Below, one piece after another: positions 55,915-64,000 of a stretch of DNA of 64,000 bases; within the stretch, counting starts at the first letter, position 1, and the number at the start of each line of letters is the position of its first letter. Under the pieces are notes generated by a model. It had not been told where the DNA came from and did not search any database. It saw nothing but the letters and a program-made list of their open reading frames with translations. A program made the translations under genes and the position numbers. The stretch is taken from NCBI GenBank assembly GCA_963920635.1, contig OY987298.1:82841454-82905453 (forward strand), read 5' to 3'. The DNA is from Pseudeuparius sepicola. Lineage: Eukaryota; Arthropoda; Insecta; Coleoptera; Anthribidae.

Positions 55915-56314
55915 AACGCATTGACATTGATACATGTACTTATGGTATTTTCCCCAATAGAATATTTTAAAATAACAACTTACCGCTGAATTTATTGTCT
56001 TCCCTGGAACATAAATTGAATTTAAAAATCTGTCTATCGGTTCATACAAAGCCCAAGTCGGCGTGTAAATGTCGTCTGCTCCACTTCCACTTTTTTTTGC
56101 ATTGTGCCACTTTTTTTGCATATTTTCTATATGTAGCAAAGAGTCCATCTTTTTTCTTTTTTAATTCTTTAATTGCAAATTTATTTTGCAATCGTGTCCA
56201 TGCGTCATATACAACGTGCCTGTCTTTATGGCCCTCGTGTTTCGGATTCCATATCACCTCTTCTAATCGCAACTCTTCAACAAATTCCATTGCTTTTTCT
56301 GTGGTCCACGCCAT
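53844..56314 (-). pseudogene. Harbinger MADF-domain DNA-binding protein, two exons, +1 frameshift
   Basis: Exon 1 56314-55984 starts MAWTTEKAMEF and encodes a MADF-type domain (EEVIWNPKHEGHKDR, YDAWTRLQNKF, TYRKYAKKV, then GSGADDIYTPTWALYEP in another frame). One extra A in an 8-A run near 56092 causes the frame change; removing it arithmetically restores a phase-0 exon. Exon 2 54758-53844 starts after a TTTCAG acceptor: acidic, then KKRKLTPTEQVQ, then a Gln/Ser/Pro/Tyr-rich tail with three near-identical 30-residue units (QSQDSHYDGSTQSSSNK). Family role: partner that helps the transposase bind ends and enter the nucleus. The homopolymer break could also be an assembly error. Confidence 0.82.
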
Positions 56315-57044
56315 TTTAGTTCACTTGACAAAACAATAATCAAATAAACTTATCCCTTCAAACGACTGGGCACGACTAAATTAAGTTGATAAGAACTCAC
56401 CCTATTAGCAAGAGGTTCGTAATATAGCAAACCTACACGAACCTACACAAACCTATACGAACCTTGCACGAACCGGCGAGCCAAACTCCTTTGATCTGTG
56501 CACATTTACCGACCGCCGATGGATCCTACGAACCACGCACCAAGAACCGCGATCCAATAGCGAATCGGTTATGTCAGACGGCTCGTGGATCGCGGTTCGT
56601 TAAGCCAGGCTCGCCGAACCACGCGCCGTGTAATCCCGCCTTTACTGTTGTATAATGCTTTATGCTCCAATTTTCCTGTACACACTTGGCAAGTGGTACT
56701 GAGGATGGCTTAACAGCCGAAAGCGCTTTACCATGATTTTTAATTAAATTATTTGCACGGAAATACACTTCTTTCTCTTTTTCATGAAATCATAAAAGCT
56801 ATTATTAATTGATAACTACTTAAGTAAATCATTAAGTGTTATATATTTTTGGAATGGTAATTTTTTGCTCTATTAAGAAATTCAAAAATATACAGGGTGT
56901 TCCATTTAAAAAATAATTTTTTTCATCGGTAACTCTTAAACCATTGACTCGAAAAAAAAGTAGTAGCAGCATTGGATTCTACGTAAAAAAGTGCTTTAGG
57001 AATGTTTTTACAGAAAAAAAAATTTCCAACCCGAAAAAAGTTAC

Positions 57045-58182
57045 GGCCACTTTTCGAATACGCACATTTTCGAAAAACACCCTGTAACTCAAGAATGGTG
57101 ACAGATATCGATATGCGGTTTTCGCCGTTGCCGACAGCGAAAGTGACGTTAGATTTCGCATTTTTTAAGTTGTATAACATAAAATCTAATAACATTTTAC
57201 CTGGCAAAAATTTAGTACAAACATCTCTGTATTCGTTTTAATCATAAGATCTTAAAAGCATATGCACTGGAATTATTATTTTTTTATTTTTTTTTTTTAC
57301 TAGAGCAGCCTAGAGAACAGAATGAGAACGCAGCAAGCATGGCGAGTGGCGAAAACTGGTTTTCGGGCGTACAGTCACTTCAAGAGTTTTGACGCTCGAG
57401 GCTTCCCGAAAGTACAGTCACTCCAAAAGTCGGCCCGATCGCGCGCTATTTTATCCAACGGTGCCAGGAATTTCTGGCAAGCTGAGGTTCGGCACCGTTG
57501 GTTTTTCTTATTCCTTAGGTCCTCATTTACAACTTTTACTATAACTTTGTTCGTGGATAATGAAAAAGGTAGTTAACTCTGGTGAGCAACCCCATTTACC
57601 GCCACAGTGCCAGGGGTTGTGGCAGGGTGGGTCGTGGCACCGTATGTTTTTTTCATTGTACGCATTACATACAACATTCTAGCGTTAATTTCGTGCGTGG
57701 ATGATGAAAAAGGTATATGTTGTTGAAAAACGGCCCTATTTTTAATTAAAAAACCATGTTTTCGAAAAAGATTTCGGGTGGCACCGTTATCATTTCGTAT
57801 ACGGCTTATTACGACGAATCGATTACGTAATATTAGAACTGTGGATCTCTTCAAGGTAGAAAAAATTAGCGGGCTCTTGGACAATATTGTTAACCACCAA
57901 AATTACCCCCAAGTATGCCCTCTCTAGCTGCAGTATTGGTCTTATGAAACGGAACTGGAAAAACTTGTATAATTATCATTGTATTGGCACATTACTGCTC
58001 GGTTTGACAAATTTTAATTTTTTTCAACCCTTAAAATGGGCAGATAAAGAAAACTGTTTGCCCCCAAAGTTACCCCCAAGTATGCCCTCTCTAGTTGCAG
58101 TATTGGTCTTGCGAGACGGAACTGGAAAACTTGGAAAATTCTCATTTTATTGTCAAATTACTTTTCCGAGTTAGTCTTCAGC
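57045..58182 (-). repeat. Right arm of the large inverted repeat
   Basis: Inverted partner of 50420-51690. ACACCCTGTAACTCAAGAA (57078 onward) is near the loop side, and CGGCTGAAGACTA (58176-58188 in complement) is the outer side. Between the Harbinger element and this arm (56645-57045) there is AT-rich sequence with a mariner-type ATACAGGGTGTTCC motif at 56891 and no gene. Confidence 0.93.
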
Positions 58183-58578
58183 CGTAAGCGCTCCAAACCC
58201 AAAACCATTGTTGTGCCCGCATTTCACGAAACCCGAGAATAAAATGCCTCTTCAACATTCGCTTCATCAAAAACCGTAGCTGGCAAAAGCATGGCTAAGT
58301 TCACACAAACGCGGAAGCCAACCAATATGGGCATCTTCGACACCTCTCGCGAGTTTCAGACCCTAGTCGCTGCGATTAGCTTGAATCAGAAGAGGGCGTG
58401 GGAGTGGAGGGGGTTAGTTTGGTCGCGTTTTGACCACGTTTGGACCATATGGGAATTAATATGGGCCGAGTGTGCTAGAACATATATATAGCCTAATTAC
58501 TGTCTTCGAAAACCGACAAGTGAACGGGATTGTTGATAAAATTGATGACAATGAGCTGATAGCTTACCCAACCTACAC

Positions 58579-58871
58579 CAAGGGCGTCGCCAGCCAATGG
58601 GCCAGAGGGGGCAAGATGATATGTACCTCACTTTAAAGTGGTGCACCCCATGCAAAATTTTTATTGACATCTTTTGCGCACCAGACGGCGTATTGCTTAT
58701 CTTGAATCCCCAATAAATAGGTACAAGAAAAAACCTAATGAAATATTAATTTTCTTGTAAATTTCTCGATTACTGTTTAAATAATAAGTGACCTGGCTGG
58801 CATTTGGTAAAAAAATCCAGTTTCTAGTGGGGGGCAGCTGCCCCTCCCTGCCCCCTTTGGCGACGCCCTTG
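58579..58871. mobile_element. hAT MITE with 8-bp target duplication
   Basis: CAAGGGCGTCGCCA and TGGCGACGCCCTTG are exact inverted ends 293 bp apart, flanked by ACCTACAC on both sides (58571-58578 and 58872-58879). No ORF. Confidence 0.95.
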
Positions 58872-59477
58872 ACCTACACCCTCCAAGGCAGCTGCTGTTA
58901 ATTAGGCGGTAGGCGGGGCGTCAGGGCGCGTCAGTTCTGGATTCAGCTTGTTTCTACAGGATTTTTCCTGTTTAAATGCAGATTATAATAAGGCCTGCCG
59001 ACCACATTCTCTCTATTGGATCTCTATAATTAATTTCATATCTCTTAATATGGTTTAAATAAGTTTGCAATTTGCAATTTATTAAATAGAGATTATTAAA
59101 TTTGTAAATTATTATAGATCTTGAAAATTCTGTTTTTTAAGGGATTCTTGTTTTCAACGTTTCATGTCAAAAACCTAGGTTATGTCCAATTTCTTTGGGT
59201 CGCCATTCGGTGCTTTGGCGCCTTTTGGCGCTCCGTACCTAGCGCCTGTGTGCGCCACACACATTGCACAAGTGGACGGCACGGCCTTGCCTGTATGTAT
59301 TATTAAAGTGTGTTTCATACCATTGTAATGACTCTACTTGTAATGTTTGTTGCATATAAGTGTAATATTAAAGTTATTGTGAGTAAATAGCAGCACAATC
59401 ATTATTTTTTTACCCTTAATAAATAACCGATGGTTCTAAACCGATGGTGACATACAAAGTATGCACCATAAGGGATA
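58872..59477. other. Non-coding stretch
   Basis: Nothing recognised; the open frame at 59121-59306 has no supporting feature. Confidence 0.4.
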
Positions 59478-60318
59478 TTTTTTATTTTTGGATAACATTA
59501 AATTTTGACTTTGCCATCGATTTGTGCTTGTCGGAGGATGAAAAATGACGTCACAAGAATCAACCACGTGACTTGCGGTATCTGTCAAAATTGACATTTT
59601 TTTAAAAAATCATCCAAATAGGCTTTATTTGACCCATTTTTGAAAAAAGGTATTAGAAAAAGTTGTTTCTTTTGCAATTGTTAGCCTACATACCAATTTT
59701 CAGAGACCCACGATGACTTTTGTTTTTTGCGACTTTTTCTAAAAATAAATTTTTTCAACATTTTAACTAAAATTTAATTATTGCTGTCACTTATTGTTTC
59801 CATAGCCTTCTCACTTTTTTTACATTAACTGTTATCGGAGCTAAATTTCCATCAGAAAACGCTTAATTTCAATATAAGCCAAATCTGTTCATTTATTTGT
59901 GCTCTCTTTAGATAACTTCTTTTAAACGAATGTATTTAATGATGTGAAAAGTAGACTAGGCTTGAATTCATCAAACATTTGAAATTAAATCAACTTTGCA
60001 CCAAACTCAACAATTTTTTTAAACCAAATAGAGGTTTTCTAAGAAAACAACTGGCTAGCATTAGAAATGATGTTAAAAATATATTAGAGGTGTCGATCTG
60101 TCAAAAAAGTACAATTTTCAATAAATAAATTTTAGTTAAAATGTTTTGAAAAATTTTTTTTACAAAAAGTCGCCAAAAAACAAAAGTCATCGTGGGTCTC
60201 TGAAAATTGGTATGTAGGCTAACAATTGATTCTTGTGACGTCATTTTTCATCCTCCGACAAGCACAAATCGATGGCAAAGTCAAATTTTCATTTTATCCA
60301 AAAATAAAAAATAGTATA
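59478..60318. mobile_element. Foldback MITE, 840 bp
   Basis: The outer arm (GACTTTGCCATCGATTTGTG, CATTTTTCATCCTCCGACAA in complement) pairs 59478-59570 with 60225-60318. The inner arm (CCACGATGACTTTTGTTTTT and complement) pairs 59684-59790 with 60105-60228. Confidence 0.85.
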
Positions 60319-60333
60319 TTACATAGCGAGAGT

Positions 60334-60436
60334 TGTAAACAGCTTATTACATATGAGTGGAAAAGTTGCGCACGAGCCGCGCAGCGGCGAGTGCTGTAAT
60401 TCCACGACTATGTAACAAGCTTACAACTCGAGTTTT
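60334..60436. repeat. Imperfect palindrome
   Basis: AGTTGTAAACAGCTTATTACATA at the left and TATGTAACAAGCTTACAACT at the right can form a hairpin with a GC-rich loop (GAGCCGCGCAGCGGCGAG). Confidence 0.65.
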
Positions 60437-62121
60437 GTAATAAAATTTTTCTTCGACGAAAGAAAAACTATTATAATAGATAAACTATACTTCTGATTAT
60501 CTGACAGGCAACAATTAGTATGTTGGTTAGTTGCTATGGTGACGCGGATGCCGCGCTAACAATTCACTTGTGATAATTGCGTTTTAATTAAGAACAGATA
60601 CGTAATTTTTTTTATTACGTGTCAGTCATTACATGTCAGTGTTTGTAACAATGGATTTACTTATAACCTAAACTGTCACTTAATAGGTATGTTACTAGCA
60701 TAGGAGTAGAAAAAAATCCTTTATTGGTCACATTGTATATAATAGGTCATAACTCTTAAATGGTAGAAGATATGGAAAAATTGATAAGATCTAAATTTGT
60801 TCATCTCCTTATGCAGAATACAAAATATAATATATAAAAGAGATGGATTTCGCCGCCATTTTTAACCCTATTTTGACAGTTTGAATGGTGGCTACCTTAT
60901 TCCTTGTTTAAATTTTTGTATACAGTATAAATGAAATTGCATTATACTTTTTGAAGGCGTTGGTAAAATCATAAAAGTCACCGTGACATGCTTTTCTGAT
61001 GAGAGATGCGTTTTTAGTTTTTAATCGCGATTTTTTCTTTTGTACGGTTGATAGCTTTTCGTTCTTATATTTACGAGATCAAAACATGACCTGGTGCAAA
61101 AATGCAAACAGGCTTTTACATCCAGATTGTGAAATTGCATTCCATAGGTAAGTAAATAGGTATAATTTTTTGCCAAATAATATTTTTTTCTCATCGATAT
61201 TTTCTGATTTCTTGCTGATTTTTAGGTTTTCAAGAGAAGAAACTAAATTTAGAAAGTAGCTTAGTACTCTAGGTGTCATCGATTATAATATTCAAGAAGA
61301 AGTTCAAGAAATAACTCGGCGAGATGAGGAAAAAAAGACATTGTAATTCTCGATACGACGAAGAGAGCTGCATTTCTGGAGCAAATAGAATTAACCGAAG
61401 AAATGCAAACAGCAGCAGCAAGTAAACCTGTTAACTGCGCAGATCACCGCCAGCAAAATTATTGAAGCTTATCAAAGAAGAGCGTATTAAAAATCACTTC
61501 ACTTTCATTTTTGAAGCAAAGATTAAAGTGGTAGAAGTTGAAGTTACCAAGTTTTCTTTTGCTTCTATTTTTTAAACAAACAAAAATAAAAAGCTCTAAG
61601 GAATAAAACTAGCTGCCTAAAAATTCAGAAACAGGTATAGATATGTTCCTGGAAAATAGGTTATTATTATTAAAAGTATTCAAAGAAATAATTATACCAA
61701 GTAATAGTGTATGAAAACGTTAGGTAATTAAAAACATTTTCATATTTTTGCAAGTATTTATAATGTAGCTATTGTATAAAGTGTAATGTACAATAATAAT
61801 TATAATACTTCTCCTTATGATGATTTAAATATTATTTTGATTAAGTTGTACAATTTCTCAACCTATTTAACTGCTTCGTTTCCCGAATGCATTAATTTAA
61901 AATTAAAACCAACAAAAATAGTGGACCTATGTTGTACTTTGAACTAAAATAATTTCCATTTTACACAAAACGACAACCAAGACATTACGTTATTTATGGA
62001 ACCCACCCGTATAAATTATTTCAAATTTCCCGCCCCATTTAAGGGTAAAAATGGCCGCCAAATTATTCCCCCGGTCGGACGTCTCTCTTGCGCGGTATAG
62101 GTTGCTATAGGTATATGGTAT
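60437..62121. other. Stretch with possible gene remnant, not identified
   Basis: AT-rich. A piece at 61070-61400 shows a GGTAAG-like donor (61147) and a TTTTTAG acceptor (61226) around short frames, which may be a decayed exon pair. I cannot name it. Confidence 0.35.
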
Positions 62122-62281
62122 GAGCCCTCTGGAAGGAGTTATTCTTGATGGAAGGAATAAATATCTTGTATGGCGGCCATACTGGATTTATGACGTCATA
62201 AAAACCAAACGGCACAACTCGAAGGTAAAAACCTGGTACTATGCCATTACGTAGCATACATTAAAGGGATTCCACATAGTC
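62122..62281 (-). repeat. Right copy of the 160-bp inverted repeat
   Basis: Inverted partner of 48250-48410. Confidence 0.85.
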
Positions 62282-62379
62282 GCAAAATCGGCAGCCAGTT
62301 AACTTTTATCCCAATAGGTGGCACCCAGCCAGCTTTTGCCCCTCAAAGCTGGCTACTCGGAGTTTTCGTGCTTCTCGCC

Positions 62380-63300
62380 ATCAACAGGATTGTGACACTG
62401 ACGTTTTAAATGCCCCTCAACTCCGCAGTTCCAACAGTGCAGTGGTGTACTTCCTCAAACACCCATCTCTTCTTTGGAGGCCGTAGCACGTGAAAGGATG
62501 TTTTATATATCCCGTACCATTTGTTCTACGTAGGCTGTACTAGTAGTGCCTCTGTTTTGTGGTCGCACCTGTCTTAAAGTCACTTGTCTACATGCTGCCT
62601 GCATCGTGACTTCAAATTCCAAAGGGTGCGCCAAGGCTTCTGAGATGTTTTTGTGGTGGGCTAGCCGAAGTGCTTGGCTCGCTGTCATGCACACCATCTA
62701 TGAAGCCGCTTACCGAAATTTGTCATCGGAATTCGACTGGGGCCGATGGATACGTCAGATTTAGCAGGCGGACAATGTCGGCTTCAAATTGTTGCCGAGT
62801 TTCATCAGTGCGTTGTCATCTACCTTTCAGTTGCGCCTGGTATACTTGTTGTAGATGGGCTTCCCCATATCGCATTTCAAGGGCTCTGATCAGGGAACTA
62901 TAATCATGCTGAGCTTCGGCCGGTATCATTCGCAACACTTCGGTGGCCTCACCTCGTAGACGTAACTTCAAATTCTAAGCTTTCTCTTCTCCTGTCAAGA
63001 AGTTTCCTTCTGCAGCAGCCTCAAACTGGTTAAGGTAAGTGCTCCATGCCACTTTTCCATCAAACTTGGGAGGCTTCAGTTTCATAGAAGATGTGGTCAT
63101 GCCTGCTTCTAATTTAGATACACCCTGTAGCAACAGCTGATTCATCCTCGTCTCCAGCTGTTCCATTCTTCCTTCACTGTCGTCAAATCTCGTTTTTATT
63201 TTGTCCAGTTCAGTTTGTACCTCCATCTTAATTTCTCTCTTCATTTGGGTTATTGCTTCTTCAACAACCTCTTCGAAGTTGGTAATTTTCTTTTATAACT
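62380..63300 (-). pseudogene. Gypsy-type Gag relic
   Basis: On the minus strand: an N-terminal coiled coil (EGRMEQLETRMNQLL), the capsid-like block LKPPKFDGKVAWSTYLNQFE, then after frame changes the LRLAHHKNISEALAHPLEFE helix and a CCHC knuckle (CWNCGVEGHLKRQC near 62390-62440). This is the usual order of insect gypsy Gag. Frame breaks near 62975 and 62700. The continuation into protease is missing here and found, also minus strand, at 48249-47330. Confidence 0.82.
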
Positions 63301-63711
63301 CCACTTGAATCTCTTCTAATTTCTTGTTGGTTTCGTCTCTCCGGTTTTTATTTCCTCCTTAAGGTCACTCATCAGCTCTTCTTGCTTCAAATTTCTTTCT
63401 TCCTGTTTCTTGTCCATTTCAACAAATTTCTTCATAAACATTTTGTAACGGATTTTTTTGTAAATTCCAAGAAACCCGTTACAACGTTTTTATTTGATTC
63501 CAGACAGGCATAAACTAAGAAGGCACACCTATTATAGGATGGTACAGCTTACATTTTCTTGTTAAATTATTGATATTTCGAATTATGAACAAATTAATTT
63601 CGCGAGCGTGCCGCCAGCGACCTCTTGTAGTGGGTGGCGCAACCCGCAGAACATGTCGACTAGTTTTCGATATTTGGTAGAACAGGCAGTGGAATTTATT
63701 TAAATTATTAA

Positions 63712-63990
63712 TTAAATTGCTTTAATTATAATAGCATTTGTTTTGTTACTATTTACTGTACAAGTAAAGAGAATCGTTTGAAATAAACCGTCAATTGACT
63801 CCAGCAGCTCGATTCCTATTGGCTGCACTTTTTTATGTACCACGGTTGTATAGAATGAATCGAACGACGCAGCGGCTCTCGCCCTCTTCATTTTTGCACT
63901 CTCGAATTGATCGGTACTCTCTAGTGGCAATCGCCTTTTCTGAATATTTTTCTCGTTTGGTTTTTTAGCATTTTGGTCTAAATTGATCAC
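63712..63990 (-). other. Unassigned open frame, 92 codons
   Basis: Starts MINLDQNAKKPNEKN; basic N-terminus (KRRLPLE, KMKRARAA). It lies upstream of the gag relic on the same strand, so it could be LTR or leader sequence. TGTAACGG (63451) and CCGTTACA (63475-63482) nearby may mark an LTR boundary. No family recognised. Confidence 0.25.
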
Positions 63991-64000
63991 GAATTTGATC

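Larger units (their letters stand above)
53020..56641. mobile_element. PIF/Harbinger DNA transposon
   Basis: The ends AGGCAGGGTTACACGGCGCGTGG and its near complement (CCACGCGCCGTGTAATCCCGCCT) are flanked by TTA on both sides (53017-53019 and 56642-56644), the superfamily's 3-bp target. It carries both expected genes: a spliced DDE nuclease on plus and a spliced MADF-type DNA-binding protein on minus. It lies in the loop of the large inverted repeat. Confidence 0.95.
48250..62281. mobile_element. ~14-kb composite bounded by 160-bp inverted repeats, inside a gypsy relic
   Basis: 48250-48410 and 62122-62281 are inverted copies (ends GACTATGTGGAATC / GATTCCACATAGTC), about 88 percent alike. Outside them lie gypsy protease/RT-linker (left) and gypsy gag (right), on the same strand and in the right order. 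The simplest reading is an insertion with these ends, later filled by other elements. I find no clear target duplication and no transposase that clearly belongs to these ends; two independent MITE insertions remain possible. Confidence 0.5.

Noticed and set aside
48250..62281. Treating the 14-kb interval as a giant cargo-carrying transposon with Harbinger as its transposase
   Set aside because: Harbinger has its own ends and its own TTA duplication inside the interval, so it is a separate insertion.
1..64000. CRISPR arrays, tRNA or rRNA genes, riboswitches, bacterial operons
   Set aside because: None seen; regularly spaced repeats here are tandem units without spacers, and the promoter and splice signals are eukaryotic.

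Overview
The window is AT-rich eukaryotic DNA, most probably from an insect or another arthropod. The evidence is TCAGT-type initiators behind TATA boxes, GT-AG introns, and a repeat content of mariner-like, PIF/Harbinger, hAT-like, Penelope, LINE and errantivirus/gypsy elements. I see no ordinary host gene, no tRNA or rRNA gene and no CRISPR array. Nearly everything readable is a mobile element or a virus-like element, many nested in each other.

Region 1 (1 to about 17,360) is one Polinton/Maverick, an adintovirus-like endogenous DNA virus. Its left tip lies outside the window. A 393-bp inverted pair (1-393 and 16761-17153) carries a small OB-fold-like gene at each end. Between them are a three-exon accessory gene, a gene of unknown function with its own promoter and poly(A) signal, four 259-bp tandem repeats, protein-primed DNA polymerase B, a 221-aa unknown, a retrovirus-type integrase, a 'Polinton middle' protein, the packaging ATPase, an inhibitor-of-apoptosis protein (BIR plus RING), a 173-aa conserved unknown, and a capsid operon: phospholipase A2/membrane protein, adenovirus-type protease, penton, an 88-aa ORF and major capsid protein. 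Polymerase, integrase, middle protein, capsid and PLA2 are broken by a few stops or frameshifts. ATPase, IAP, protease, penton and the accessory genes are open. The copy is therefore dead but fairly young.

Region 2 (about 17,450-30,820) is an errantivirus-like retroelement: integrase, a possible env-like ORF and a possible 3' LTR. It is split by a foldback element with Penelope-derived sequence, by a LINE with a PHD-finger ORF1, and by a second truncated LINE. The first LINE is itself split by a mariner-like transposon with 660-bp terminal inverted repeats and an intact transposase.

Region 3 (30,832-47,300) is a field of short non-autonomous elements. It also holds a second, decayed mariner-like transposon (37,487-39,329) and a Penelope-like element arranged as an inverted duplication (40,855-43,115).

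Region 4 (47,330-63,300) is a gypsy relic on the minus strand. Its gag (right) and protease/RT linker (left) are separated by about 14 kb bounded by a 160-bp inverted pair (48250/62281). Inside are a hAT-like element with a nested foldback, a 1.1-1.3-kb near-identical inverted repeat, a PIF/Harbinger transposon with both of its spliced genes, and several MITEs.
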